From positions 2,356,001 to 2,420,000 of the forward strand of contig NZ_CP031030.1 in NCBI RefSeq assembly GCF_003711225.1: 64,000 nt of DNA, read 5' to 3'. The DNA is from Runella sp. SP2. Its GTDB lineage: Bacteria > Bacteroidota > Bacteroidia > Cytophagales > Spirosomataceae. Each line of letters begins with the position of its first letter. Position 1 is the first letter of the stretch. Shown here in pieces: positions 26,633-35,995 of this stretch. The notes beneath the pieces were generated by a model. The model saw only the letters and a program-made list of their open reading frames with translations. It was not told the DNA's origin and searched no databases. The translations under genes were made by a program, and so were the position numbers.

Positions 26633-26785
26633 GTTTTGAAAAAAGTACGAGATTGTAACTTATATGAAATACTACAACAACATCGTATTTTTCATACAAC
26701 TGAGAAGGTTTGAATTTTGTTAGAAAAAAATAAAATTTAATCTTCAAAAAACGGTGAAGAGTATAGTGAATTAGGTCAAACAAAA

Positions 26786-26826
26786 AGACTTCCCGCTTTG
26801 GCCAACGTAGCCTCAGTGGGAAGTCT
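26786..26826 (-). terminator. Terminator after the PVC-type cytochrome gene
   Basis: On the minus strand AGACTTCCC (26826-26818) pairs with GGGAAGTCT (26794-26786) and is followed by TTTTTG. The loop can fold into a smaller GGC/GCC hairpin. It lies 27 bp past the stop of the cytochrome gene. Confidence 0.7.
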
Positions 26827-26852
26827 CCAGCAAGCAGTTGAAACTACTTAAT

Positions 26853-29800
26853 TTACATATCCATCATTAAACGAAGCTGGGCGGCTCCGTTTTGATCATC
26901 CAGCACTTGAACAGATATGCTATTTTCTTTGAAAGCGTTTCGGTCGATGGCAATTGTAAACGAATGAATGCCTTTGGTCAGTTCACACGAAATACCCGTT
27001 GGCGACATTTTCATCGGTTTGGCATCCACCCAAGCCGATACTCCCGCGACTGAGTTCAGCGCTAATTCAACGTTTCCTTTGTTGACGACTTCCAAATTGA
27101 AACGGACAAAACTAAAACGCTTTCCAGCTCCGCCTTCCACCACTGGTAGTTCATCAAGCGGCAAGCTGCCCGATACTTTACTGTAAATCGGCATGTTGAT
27201 GACCTTTCCTTTGTCCTTTGCCACAAACAAACCTCCTTCTTCTGCTACTTTTCGGGTCAATTCTTTGCTTCCTAGGGCAGTATTCCAACGGCGCACAAAG
27301 CGAGTAGTTGGAACCCGATATTGTCCTCCCATTTTTGATAAAAACCCAATCAAATCCACAAATTCTTTCTTGTCAAGCCCCGCCGTCAAGCTCGCTGGCA
27401 TCAACGAACCTGGAGTTTTTTCGATGGTTGAGATTTGATTTTTAGCCATTGAAATTTCTTGTCCTGCCACATCCCTTACCACGACTTCGGACGTTCCGTT
27501 GCTCACTAAATAGGCCATCATTTCACTGCCATCTTTTTTCACAATTCGCTGTAATTCATACCCTTCTTTGATGGAAAGCGTAGGATACAACACCGAACGA
27601 ATGATGGTTTCTACGGGCGAACTTGTGCCCAAACTGCTCAAATCTGGCCCAATTCGCCCTCCAGCTCCGCCAATGGCATGGCACGTTTGACACAACAACT
27701 CAGACTTTCTAAATACTTTTTCGCCCAATGCAGGGTCAGCCGTTTCGACCACCGTTTTGGCCAAAGCCGTTATTTCGCGGTCGTTGAGTTGTTGGGGCAT
27801 TTTTTCGACGGGCAATGTTCCGCCAGACGACTCAAGCGCTTTTTCCAGTTGCACCACATCATCGGCACGGCGACGAGTCCAAGGAATATTTCGCCCCATC
27901 AATTGGCGGCCTATTTTGGCAAAATTTTCAGGAATTTTTCGCGTATTAATGGCTTCTGACAAAGCCTCTGTCGCTGTTTTTGTCGCAAAAAACGCTTTAA
28001 ACAACTCAGTTACATCCGTTTCAGCGGGAACAGTCCGCATCAAGTCAGTGCCAATTTTGGCCGCCTCGTTGGCGTCCAAACCCACCAGTTGCGTCGCCGA
28101 CATTACCCGTAGCTCGGGCGTATTTTTCGCTCCTGTTAAGTCGATTAGCATTTTTTTCGATTTTTCGCTGCCCATCGCCGATAAAGCCACTAATACTGCT
28201 TTTTTGACGGGTTTTTCACCTTGTTGAACCAAACCCAACAATTGCTCGCTCAATTCTTCCATTTTCCACAGTCCAATCAACCGAATGGCAGTTGTTGCCG
28301 TAGCTTCTTCGTCGCTCTTCACAAACTCCATAATACGGCCTAATCCACTGGTAGGCTGTATTTTCCGTTGCTGAGCTGCCTCGGCCAATGCCCCTAAACG
28401 CGCTGCTGTTTGTTTATCACGCGAGGCATTACCCTGTACCGAAATATCAAAAAGTGTATTCAATTCGGGCACTTTCCCCCATTTTGCTATCGAGTTAAGC
28501 GCATCCTTTTGGTATTCTTCGGGTACTTGTCCCTTTTGGTACAGTTGAGTCAAAATCACCACCGCATCCGCGTTGTTAACCGATTTTAGGGCAAATGAAG
28601 TTTTCTTGGCGTCGCCCAAAAAGTTCGGCTCCGATTTGAGGCGAGGTAGCCACTGAGGTTGCAATTCGCGTACGGTTTCCCACAGGGCAAAATCCAAAAA
28701 TTCATCCATCGAGTTATCCAATACGGCCAAGGCTTTTTGAGCAGCTTCTGCGTTTTTCAGCTTTCGTAGGGCAATGACGGCTTCCAATCGTACGCGCGGA
28801 TGGGTGTCTTTTACGGCGTTTGCCAACACTCCTGCCTCGTCTTTTACTTTACCATGCCATAGCTGAAATGCCCGAATCGCCGCTGCACGGGCGTTGTGGT
28901 TTTCGGCTTTGAGGAGCGTCAACAACACCGACTCATTGACGGTATCCAGTGTTTGATATGTCCACAGCGCTTCCAACAACAAATGCTCATAATTGGGATC
29001 TTTTTTGTCCAATTTATTCACCCATTGTTCAAGGGCAGGAATCACCTCTTTCGCTCCACGACTTTTGAGGACTTGTTTGGCTTGAAGCCGTGTCCAATCT
29101 TCTGGTTGGCGAAGTACCTCCAAGAGTTCATTCACCGAAGCTTTGGTCAGTTGTGGTTTCTTGACCAACGGACGGTTTTTGGCCACAATCCGCCAAATCC
29201 GACCGTGTTCTTGGTCACGGCGCGGATCATGGAAATCAACTTCGCCGTGCTGAATAATGGGGTTATACCAGTCGGCAACGTAAATAGCGCCATCGGGCCC
29301 TACCGAAATATCCACGGGTCGAAACGCCACATTATCGGTCCAAAGCAGGTCTTCCACTTGTTTGGAAACAAACCCGCTGCCTTGTTCTTCCAATTTAAAC
29401 CGATTGATACGGTTGGCACGAAAATCATTGGTAATCAACGACCCAGCCCACGATTCGGGTAAGTGCCGTCCTGAAATAATATCCAAGCCGCTGTGCTTAG
29501 GTTGGCCTGGATTGAGTCCTCTTAAAATACGTTCAGCTCCAGGTGCTGTCACAAACGTAGCGCCAGGAAAAGCGTAGTTAATTCCCTCATTTCCTGCTCC
29601 GTCCGTTAAAAATGACGAACCCCAACGCGAAAACTGCAAGCCCCACGGATTGATAAGCCCTTTGGCATAAATATCGAGGTCGAGTTGTTGAGGGCGCAAT
29701 TGCCACACTCCTCCCCCTTCAAGTCGTTTAATCCCCGAAGGCGTTTCAACGTGGCTGTAGATATAAATGGATTGGTTGAAATACATGCTTCCTTCGGGTC

Positions 29801-30341
29801 CCCAACGGAAGGTATGAATCAGGTGGTGCGTATCGGCGGTTCCGAATCCACTCAAAATACGGCGTCGTTTATCGGCTTTGCCATCTCCATCGGTATCGGC
29901 AAAGTGCAAAATTTCAGTCGAGTTGGCCACATATACACCTCCATCTCCTGGCAAAATACCCGTGGGGGTCAAAAGTCCTTCGGCAAAGATAGTTGACTTG
30001 TCCGCTTTGCCATCCCCGTCGGTATCTTCCAACACAAACACTTTGTCGTTGGCTTGTTCCCCCGTTTTTAGGTGAGGATAGGCAGTGCTACTTACTACCC
30101 AGAGTCGCCCCTCGGAATCCCAGTTCATCTGAATGGGCTTTGCTACCAATGGCTCGGCCGCAAAAAGGGTTACTTCAAAACCATCGGCTATTTTGAACGA
30201 TTCGAGTTCTTTTTGAACGTCAGGGTTTGGAACATCCCAGTTTTTATCTTGATTTACCAAAGCGGTTGTCAAAACAACAACGGGCAGAAGCAAGGTTTTT
30301 CGCAACAACGAAATAGTTTTATTAATTGTAGTACGTTGCAT
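26853..30341 (-). CDS. PVC-type haem-binding dehydrogenase with beta-propeller, HEAT repeats and cytochrome c
   Basis: The 1162-residue protein has an N-terminal signal sequence (TLLLPVVVLTTALVNQ). Residues about 40-400 form a beta-propeller of the membrane-bound dehydrogenase type (AEGLLTPTGILPGDGGVYVAN, GPEGSMYF, GAIYVADWYNPII). Next come HEAT-like helical repeats (about 400-850). A c-type haem site CQTCH follows at about residue 885 with GRIGPDLSSLG and a Met-containing tail, and a final beta-sandwich. Such proteins are thought to oxidise sugars or alcohols and pass electrons to the periplasmic chain. The SGNH gene upstream is on the same strand, so the two may cooperate in carbohydrate degradation. 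Confidence 0.9.
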   Translation of the reverse strand: MQRTTINKTISLLRKTLLLPVVVLTTALVNQDKNWDVPNPDVQKELESFKIADGFEVTLFAAEPLVAKPIQMNWDSEGRLWVVSSTAYPHLKTGEQANDKVFVLEDTDGDGKADKSTIFAEGLLTPTGILPGDGGVYVANSTEILHFADTDGDGKADKRRRILSGFGTADTHHLIHTFRWGPEGSMYFNQSIYIYSHVETPSGIKRLEGGGVWQLRPQQLDLDIYAKGLINPWGLQFSRWGSSFLTDGAGNEGINYAFPGATFVTAPGAERILRGLNPGQPKHSGLDIISGRHLPESWAGSLITNDFRANRINRFKLEEQGSGFVSKQVEDLLWTDNVAFRPVDISVGPDGAIYVADWYNPIIQHGEVDFHDPRRDQEHGRIWRIVAKNRPLVKKPQLTKASVNELLEVLRQPEDWTRLQAKQVLKSRGAKEVIPALEQWVNKLDKKDPNYEHLLLEALWTYQTLDTVNESVLLTLLKAENHNARAAAIRAFQLWHGKVKDEAGVLANAVKDTHPRVRLEAVIALRKLKNAEAAQKALAVLDNSMDEFLDFALWETVRELQPQWLPRLKSEPNFLGDAKKTSFALKSVNNADAVVILTQLYQKGQVPEEYQKDALNSIAKWGKVPELNTLFDISVQGNASRDKQTAARLGALAEAAQQRKIQPTSGLGRIMEFVKSDEEATATTAIRLIGLWKMEELSEQLLGLVQQGEKPVKKAVLVALSAMGSEKSKKMLIDLTGAKNTPELRVMSATQLVGLDANEAAKIGTDLMRTVPAETDVTELFKAFFATKTATEALSEAINTRKIPENFAKIGRQLMGRNIPWTRRRADDVVQLEKALESSGGTLPVEKMPQQLNDREITALAKTVVETADPALGEKVFRKSELLCQTCHAIGGAGGRIGPDLSSLGTSSPVETIIRSVLYPTLSIKEGYELQRIVKKDGSEMMAYLVSNGTSEVVVRDVAGQEISMAKNQISTIEKTPGSLMPASLTAGLDKKEFVDLIGFLSKMGGQYRVPTTRFVRRWNTALGSKELTRKVAEEGGLFVAKDKGKVINMPIYSKVSGSLPLDELPVVEGGAGKRFSFVRFNLEVVNKGNVELALNSVAGVSAWVDAKPMKMSPTGISCELTKGIHSFTIAIDRNAFKENSISVQVLDDQNGAAQLRLMMDM

Positions 30342-30450
30342 AATCTATGAAATAGTGGAGATTCGAGTTTTGATTTTACTGTTTCGGGTTTCTTGTTTAG
30401 GGTTTCGGGTTTCCTATTTTTCCCAATAACCAATCACAAATAACCAATAC

Positions 30451-31680
30451 CTATTTCAAAAGGGTTAATTGGTACGTAACAGGTTTAGGTTGGTTGGCGG
30501 TGGCAATTTGCGCTTCTAGCCACGTAATGAGGTAATTTTGCTCCTCCAACCCCTTTTTATGCCGCCCTTGCTCGTACGAACGAAAGCCCAAAATGTACGT
30601 TTGGTTCAAGGGTCGGTATTGGTAAAAAAACAGTTCTTCCTTTTTAACAATGTTCTTTTTCAGTTCTTCGGCTTGGACAAAAGCAGGCCCTTGTCGAATA
30701 ACAACACCCTCTTCCCACTGTTTTGCCGACGCCACCGCAATCAACTCATTTTCGGACGTTAGGGTATAAAAACCTTTCTTTAGCCCTTTGATACTCAGCT
30801 TGCGGCCATTATCAACCATGATAGTTTTGCCATCTTCTTGCGGAGCAGGTAGAGGAAAATAGGGTTCTTTTACCACAAAACTTATAGATTCTTTTGTTGA
30901 ACTCAAGAGCTCAGTGGGGATACTTGACGCTACCAAATTTTTAGATATTTCCAAAGTAATACCTTCGTTTCGGGCAGAATAGCCAAGCTCTTTTTCTAGA
31001 ATTGTAGCCAAATGATAATAGCCCGTCGCGTTAAGGTGGACACCATTTTCAGTAATCACGGACTGCTTGCTTACTTCCAAAATGGGTTTAAATACGTTGA
31101 TAAAACGCTTATTACGGGCTTTTGCAATTTGCTCAATGACCGAACCATACGTCTCTAACGCACTGTTTTTTTGTGAAACGTTTTCAGAAGGTGATAATAA
31201 TAAAGGTATGGGCGAAATCAGAATTGTTTTAGCCCCCAATTGGTCTATTTTATCAATGAGTTGATTAAGACCTTGTTTAAAACGTGGCAAGCCCTCCTCA
31301 CCTTCCTGTGCTTCGATGCCCCCGTAGGCCACAAAAACCACCGTGGGCTTTGCCTCCGTTATTTGTTGCATCAAAAGTTCGTAGGGCGTCGGCGGCGTTG
31401 TTACGTAACTCCTCGCGTCACCAAACACATTGTCACCCGACCAACCGATGTTTCGGAAAGTCAGGTTTCGGTTGGGCCAGCGGGTCGTCAGGGCTAGTTC
31501 CAAATACCCAAATTGGACGTCGTTTTCAATCAACGAATTTCCCACAAAAAGAACTCTATCACCATTCTCAAAGGCGAAGGGTGCCGTAAGGTCAGTTTTT
31601 GGTTGGGCAAAAACGTGGGTACAAAAACCAACAAAAAAGAGGAAACAATAAAAAGTAAGTGAATTAGACAGCTTACACAT
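30451..31680 (-). CDS. SGNH/GDSL-family hydrolase, exported
   Basis: The 409-residue protein has a signal peptide (LTFYCFLFFVGFCTHVFAQ). SGNH blocks are visible: VGNSLIEND (block I; nucleophile Ser), NIGWSGDN (block II Gly), YGGIEA (block III, with Glu rather than the usual Asn) and NGVHLNATGYYHLA (block V His). It probably removes acyl groups from polysaccharides in the periplasm. It lies upstream of the PVC-type cytochrome gene (109-bp gap) on the same strand, an arrangement in keeping with a small catabolic operon. The Glu in block III is a departure from typical esterases. Confidence 0.85.
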   Translation of the reverse strand: MCKLSNSLTFYCFLFFVGFCTHVFAQPKTDLTAPFAFENGDRVLFVGNSLIENDVQFGYLELALTTRWPNRNLTFRNIGWSGDNVFGDARSYVTTPPTPYELLMQQITEAKPTVVFVAYGGIEAQEGEEGLPRFKQGLNQLIDKIDQLGAKTILISPIPLLLSPSENVSQKNSALETYGSVIEQIAKARNKRFINVFKPILEVSKQSVITENGVHLNATGYYHLATILEKELGYSARNEGITLEISKNLVASSIPTELLSSTKESISFVVKEPYFPLPAPQEDGKTIMVDNGRKLSIKGLKKGFYTLTSENELIAVASAKQWEEGVVIRQGPAFVQAEELKKNIVKKEELFFYQYRPLNQTYILGFRSYEQGRHKKGLEEQNYLITWLEAQIATANQPKPVTYQLTLLK

Positions 31681-31920
31681 GGATTAAGGGTTTGTGAGGA
31701 AAGTGAATAAAAATCAATTGGTAGATAAACGATAGTTTGGTGTGTTGGTTGGCCAATCGAAGTTTAGCCAGACCTATTATAAAGAGTCATTTTTTGCCAA
31801 AAATTACCTACTTGGTCGCTTAGATTTTCAAAAAATGAAGAAAATTCTCCTTATTTAATGCGTCGTTTGACCAATAGCTCTATTTACAATTCACAAATAA
31901 TGGTCAACCGATTACTAAAC

Positions 31921-32832
31921 ATGATGAAAAATTGGCTTCTTCAACTCTTTTTCGTCGTTGCCGCAAACGCTCAAGAGCCATACGTGGTGGTTTTGGGAAC
32001 AGCACAAGACGGCGGTTATCCTCAAGCAGGTTGCAATAAAGCCTGTTGTAGAGCAGTTTGGGAAAAGAAATTAGCATTTGAGGCCGTCTCTTGCATCGCC
32101 CTAGTCGACCCCAGTACTGGACAACGCTGGATATTTGATGCTACACCTGATTTTAAGTTTCAACTTGAGGCACTAAAAAATATAACACAAAATTCGAGCA
32201 ATGAACTAGCTGGTATTTTTCTTACTCATGCCCACATCGGACATTATACAGGACTAATGGATCTCGGTCGAGAAGTAATGGGTGCTAAATCCGTACCCGT
32301 TTATGCCATGCCTCGAATGAAAACTTACTTGGAATCAAATGGGCCGTGGAGCCAATTGGTACAACTGGAAAATATTAAACTTCGACCATTGCAAGAGGAT
32401 ATACTTATTGAACTAAATGACCGCCTAAAAGTAAGAGCATTTAGAGTGCCTCACCGTGATGAATTTTCAGAAACGGTCGGGTTTGAAATAATTGGCCCTC
32501 AAAAGCGGCTAGTCTTTATACCCGACATCGACAAGTGGCAAAAATGGAATCAATCCCTAGAAACACTCGTCCAAAACGTTAACTATGCACTTTTGGACGG
32601 CACTTTCTACAAAGATGGGGAAATCAATCGTCCCATGAGTGAGGTTCCCCACCCTTTTGTTACTGAAACCATTTCACTTTTGAAGCACCTCCCAATATCC
32701 CAAAAAAAGAAAGTACATTTTATTCATTTAAACCATACCAATCCGCTACTCCAACCTACGTCACCCGAGTACCAAGAGATACTAAAAGACGGATTTCAAG
32801 TAACGCACACCCAACAGTCCTTCAAACTGTAA
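31921..32832 (+). CDS. PqqB-like metallo-beta-lactamase-fold hydrolase, exported
   Basis: Starting at MMKNWLLQLFFVVAANAQEP (303 residues) gives a proper signal peptide; ATGs further upstream are possible. GTAQDGGYPQAGC is the PqqB-type N-terminus with the Cys-rich stretch C-N-K-A-C-C. The metal motif is LTHAHIGHYTGL (HxHxxH where the Asp is Gly). VPHRDEFSETVGF and HLNHTNPL hold the further ligands. PqqB belongs to pyrroloquinoline quinone synthesis, but no pqqA/C/D/E is nearby and PqqB is cytoplasmic, so this is a paralogue with another hydrolytic role. Confidence 0.85.
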   Translation: MMKNWLLQLFFVVAANAQEPYVVVLGTAQDGGYPQAGCNKACCRAVWEKKLAFEAVSCIALVDPSTGQRWIFDATPDFKFQLEALKNITQNSSNELAGIFLTHAHIGHYTGLMDLGREVMGAKSVPVYAMPRMKTYLESNGPWSQLVQLENIKLRPLQEDILIELNDRLKVRAFRVPHRDEFSETVGFEIIGPQKRLVFIPDIDKWQKWNQSLETLVQNVNYALLDGTFYKDGEINRPMSEVPHPFVTETISLLKHLPISQKKKVHFIHLNHTNPLLQPTSPEYQEILKDGFQVTHTQQSFKL

Positions 32833-32942
32833 TTTCAGCCGAAAAGACGCCCAGCAATCTATGGATTTTCGAGGTTTATAAACTTTTTTAAGTATTAGTT
32901 CACAATTTGTTATTTTTTTTAGTGTTTTTTTGACACACTTCT

Positions 32943-32973
32943 TGCTATTTTCACAAATATCATTTTATCTTTA
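32943..32973 (+). promoter_or_regulatory. Candidate promoter for the DUF6580 gene
   Basis: TATCTTTA (32966-32973) is one base off the TAnnTTTG box, with TTG (32943-32945) about 20 bases upstream. The start codon at 33044 lies about 70 bases downstream. Confidence 0.35.
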
Positions 32974-33043
32974 CACCCAAGTTCAGAGAAATCTAAGAGC
33001 CAACAAAAAAAAACACGTATCGAGAGAACTTTTTACCTCAGTC

Positions 33044-33583
33044 ATGAATTCAGTTTTTACGAGATTTAGTACAGTAGCTGTGCTGATTTTTTTAGCTACA
33101 CTTTCTCGGATTTTACCTCATCCATTTAACTTTACTCCCATTGGAGCTATTGCCCTATTTGGCGCTGCTCAGTTTAGCCGTAAAGTTTATGCTTTCATGA
33201 TTCCGATGGTAGCCATGCTTTTGAGTGACGTACTCATTGGCTCACCTTCTCTCCCCACTTACGTTTCTTTTGTTCTCATTTCCACATTTGGCCTTTTCTT
33301 TTTGAAAAAAGTTACATTTGGACGCGTTGTCGTGGCTAGTCTAGTAGCTTCTATCTCGTTCTTTTTAATTACGAATTTTTTTGTTTGGTTTCAAGGCTCG
33401 ATGTATCCACAAACGTGGGCAGGTCTTGTAGCCTGCTATACTGCGGGTCTAGCATTTTACCAACAAACCTTTTGGGGAAACTTATTCCTCAACACCGTTA
33501 TGGGTGACTTCTTTTACTGTGCAGTTTTATTCGGAAGTTACTACGGTATTCAACGACTGACATTCAAGCCTTCTATGGCATAA
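33044..33583 (+). CDS. DUF6580-family integral membrane protein
   Basis: The start at MNSVFTRFSTVAVLIFL gives 179 residues; the frame is open further upstream but that part looks non-coding. About five membrane segments are visible, the first containing LSRILPHPFNFTPIGAIALFGAAQF, which is the family hallmark, and the last GDFFYCAVLFGSYYGI. DUF6580 proteins resemble ECF-transporter S components or cobalt/nickel-type permeases and are sometimes near vitamin or siderophore genes. No energising ECF component or riboswitch is seen here, so the substrate is open. Confidence 0.8.
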   Translation: MNSVFTRFSTVAVLIFLATLSRILPHPFNFTPIGAIALFGAAQFSRKVYAFMIPMVAMLLSDVLIGSPSLPTYVSFVLISTFGLFFLKKVTFGRVVVASLVASISFFLITNFFVWFQGSMYPQTWAGLVACYTAGLAFYQQTFWGNLFLNTVMGDFFYCAVLFGSYYGIQRLTFKPSMA

Positions 33584-33616
33584 AATATTTGTTTTCATGG
33601 CTGTTAATAGGTAGAT

Positions 33617-33643
33617 AAATAGCCCCGATATTCGGGGCTATTT
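33617..33643 (+). terminator. Terminator after the DUF6580 gene
   Basis: AAATAGCCCCGA (33617-33628) pairs perfectly with TCGGGGCTATTT (33632-33643) around a TAT loop, followed by TTCTTTTTA. The hairpin overlaps the stop codon of the convergent PLP-enzyme gene at 33638. Confidence 0.85.
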
Positions 33644-34552
33644 TCTTTTTATTGGAGGTAACAATTCACTTCTTCCTTGTAAGCCTCCTGTGTGCAAAAC
33701 CACAATTTGATCTCCTGATTTAAAAAAACCTTCTTTAGCTAACTCCACCAGTCCATACATCATTTTAGCGGTGTAAACTTGTTCAAGTGGTATGCCAGTC
33801 TGCGTTTCAAAGTCACGGATAAAATCCAGCAATGTGTCGTTCATTTTCCCATAACCGCCAAAATGATATTTATCTATCACTTTCAAGTGGCCTTTGGGTT
33901 GGAGAATATGCGTTAAAATCAACTGTCCCGCCTCTTCAGAAGAGATTTTCAAACTTGGAAAAACCAATACCTCCTCCTCAAATGCGGATACAATACCCGC
34001 TGCCGTTCCACCAGTTCCCAGCGCAGTACAGAAATAATCAATCTTACCGTCGAGCTGATTTTTCACTTCTTCTACCATTTCCGCTACCCCTTTTACCGCC
34101 AACTGATTTGAGCCGCCTTCGGGAATTACAAAAGCATCTCTGCCGTAACGTTGGGTCAATTGTTCTTTATCACGGTAAAGGGTTCGGTTCACAAAATGTA
34201 GTTTCATCCCACACTTAGCCGCAAACTGCAACGTTGGGTTTGAGTCTGGACTAAGTTCTTCACCGCGAATGATACCGATGGTGTCAAAATCCAGCGCCTT
34301 TCCCGCAGCTGCTACGGCAGCGATGTGGTTTGAGAATGCCCCACCAAACGTAAGCAATGTTTGAAAGCCATTTTTTTCGGCTTCTATCAAATTATATTTT
34401 AACTTCCGCCACTTATTTCCCGAAATGTAAGCATGAATTAAATCATCACGTTTAATATAAACGCGTAAACCCAGCTCTACAAAAATAGGGGCTTCAACGA
34501 TTTGAATAGGCGTTTGGGCGGTGTTCTCCCAAAATCTGACGACTTTACTCAC
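33638..34552 (-). CDS. PLP-dependent D-cysteine desulfhydrase / ACC deaminase family enzyme
   Basis: The 304-residue cytoplasmic protein has IKRDDLIHAYISGNKWRKL, where the Lys of SGNKWRK forms the PLP Schiff base, followed by TFGGAFSNHIAAVAAAG (phosphate-side Ser-Asn-His) and ALGTGGTAAG (PLP phosphate cup). The family contains D-cysteine desulfhydrase and 1-aminocyclopropane-1-carboxylate deaminase; which reaction occurs depends on a few residues that cannot be judged here, so the specificity is open. It is convergent with the DUF6580 gene and divergent from the Gly-rich protein gene. Confidence 0.9.
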   Translation of the reverse strand: MSKVVRFWENTAQTPIQIVEAPIFVELGLRVYIKRDDLIHAYISGNKWRKLKYNLIEAEKNGFQTLLTFGGAFSNHIAAVAAAGKALDFDTIGIIRGEELSPDSNPTLQFAAKCGMKLHFVNRTLYRDKEQLTQRYGRDAFVIPEGGSNQLAVKGVAEMVEEVKNQLDGKIDYFCTALGTGGTAAGIVSAFEEEVLVFPSLKISSEEAGQLILTHILQPKGHLKVIDKYHFGGYGKMNDTLLDFIRDFETQTGIPLEQVYTAKMMYGLVELAKEGFFKSGDQIVVLHTGGLQGRSELLPPIKRK

Positions 34553-34573
34553 AATAACAACTTCCTTTTTACG

Positions 34574-34581
34574 TACATTTG
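34574..34581 (+). promoter_or_regulatory. Candidate -7 box for the Gly/Gln-rich protein gene
   Basis: TACATTTG matches TAnnTTTG exactly and lies 50 bases before the ATG at 34632. A clear -33 TTG at normal spacing is not seen. Confidence 0.4.
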
Positions 34582-34631
34582 CTTAAATCAATACCCAAGT
34601 TTTATCAACTTTTATCATTCCCCAAACAACT

Positions 34632-35474
34632 ATGAAAAAAATAATTTTGAGCCTGATGATGTTTGGCGTTGTTGGTGCTGCTTCAGCCCAAGAAACTCCC
34701 TCGGCAGATGCCATCCTTGACAAATACCTAGCTGCCATTGGCGGCAAAGAGGCCCTTTCCAAAATCGAAGACATTTCTATTAGTACCGTTGCCGAAACCC
34801 AACGTGGTTCGATGGAATCGGAAGTGAAATTTAAAAAAGGCAATAAATTCAGCAGCGTCGTGTACATGATGGGCAATGAAGTAACGCGCCAAACTTGCGA
34901 TGGAACAAAGGTAGCCATTACTTCTAGTTTTGGAGGTAATGCCAACTCACGTACCCTCGAAGGCAAAGACGCCGTAGGCGCCATTTTACAAGCTGCTCCA
35001 TTTCCCGAATTACTTTATGCTGAATTTAACGTTCAAAAAACGGTGGTTGGTAAAGAAGCTGTCAATGGCAAAGATGCGTGGAAAGTGGAATTTGCCATTC
35101 CTGAGGGAAGAAAATGGAACGATTTCTTTGACGTAGAGACGGGTCTTAAAGTAAAAAGAGCTGGCTCGGGTGAAGGTCAAAGAGGCCCTCGTCCAGATGG
35201 TCAAGGCGGTGGTCAGCGTCCCGAAGGACAACGTCCTGAAGGTGGCGGAGGTCAGGGTGGCCAAGGCGGTGGCCGTGGCGGTATGGGTGGTGGAATGATG
35301 GGCGGCGGAATGATGAACGCAGCCCTCAGCGACTACAAAGAAATCAAAGATGGTAATGGTGTTAAAATCCCTTACGTCCGCGAGCAAGGCAACGGACAAT
35401 TCTCATCAAAGGCCGAAGTAACTTCTGTGAAAGTCAACAAAGGCATCAAAGACAACAACTTCGTGATTAAATAA
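34632..35474 (+). CDS. Exported LolA-like protein with a Gly/Gln/Met-rich insert
   Basis: The 280-residue protein has a signal peptide (MKKIILSLMMFGVVGAASAQ). The remainder resembles periplasmic outer-membrane lipoprotein-sorting-like proteins: SADAILDKYLAAIGGKEAL, then beta strands with GKDAVGAILQAAPFPELLY and AWKVEF. Residues about 180-225 are a low-complexity insert of RPEGQ, GGQGG and GGGMMGGG units, followed by a return to the fold (LSDYKEIKDGNGVKIPY). The insert sits where a loop between strands is expected, so it is probably exposed. Function is unknown. Confidence 0.75.
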   Translation: MKKIILSLMMFGVVGAASAQETPSADAILDKYLAAIGGKEALSKIEDISISTVAETQRGSMESEVKFKKGNKFSSVVYMMGNEVTRQTCDGTKVAITSSFGGNANSRTLEGKDAVGAILQAAPFPELLYAEFNVQKTVVGKEAVNGKDAWKVEFAIPEGRKWNDFFDVETGLKVKRAGSGEGQRGPRPDGQGGGQRPEGQRPEGGGGQGGQGGGRGGMGGGMMGGGMMNAALSDYKEIKDGNGVKIPYVREQGNGQFSSKAEVTSVKVNKGIKDNNFVIK

Positions 35475-35476
35475 AA

Positions 35477-35896
35477 TCACTCTTTCTTAAAATGTAGCGT
35501 ATTGATAAGGTATTCTTTTTCGGTGACTCTCATCAAAATATATACCTGAAACGAATTACCATTGAGTGCCTGATACGTTGCCGTACAATAACGAACTTTA
35601 GAAGCCGTCCCCTGAAAGCCATATTTAAAGTCTTTCGGGGGATATTTTTTAAAGAAGTTTTTCAAAATCAATTCTGCTTGTCCATCACGAACGCGGCGAA
35701 ACTCAACGTGTTCGGCATCAATGACTAAGTCCAAATTTTTCTCAAAATGTACCGCAAGATTGTGGGCATTTCCGCTTTTTATCGAGCCTTTAATCTTTTC
35801 AGCGATTTCAAGGTCTCGTGCAGTCTTCTCGGCAACAAAGCCACTAAAAATACACCCAACTACTAACGTCAAGAAAATAATTTGCAGGGTTCTCAT
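35477..35896 (-). CDS. DUF4783-family exported protein
   Basis: The 139-residue protein has a signal sequence (MRTLQIIFLTLVVGCIFSGFVA) and an NTF2-like alpha+beta body: IAEKIKGSIKSGNAHNLAVHF, ILKNFFKKYPPKDFKYGFQG and the C-terminal YLINTLHFKKE. This pattern is DUF4783, a Bacteroidota family often next to purine or phosphoribosyl genes. Here it is divergent from the phosphoribosyltransferase gene. Function unknown. Confidence 0.85.
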   Translation of the reverse strand: MRTLQIIFLTLVVGCIFSGFVAEKTARDLEIAEKIKGSIKSGNAHNLAVHFEKNLDLVIDAEHVEFRRVRDGQAELILKNFFKKYPPKDFKYGFQGTASKVRYCTATYQALNGNSFQVYILMRVTEKEYLINTLHFKKE

Positions 35897-35914
35897 TGCG
35901 AAAGCGTAAATTTG
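35881..35914 (+). promoter_or_regulatory. Promoter for the phosphoribosyltransferase gene
   Basis: TTTG (35881-35884) and TAAATTTG (35907-35914) match the -33 and -7 boxes with 22 bases between. The start codon (GTG at 35996) is 81 bases downstream. The promoter lies over the 5' end of the divergent DUF4783 gene. Confidence 0.5.
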
Positions 35915-35995
35915 TTTTTTGATTTCAATAAGTTCTTGGCTAAAATTGTGCCAAACTCGTTCGTCTCACAAAAAACAGATTATTCCTTTTTCGCT

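Noticed and set aside
31921-32832. PQQ biosynthesis protein PqqB
   Set aside because: The fold matches, but there is an export signal and no pqqA, C, D or E gene, so cofactor synthesis is not supported.
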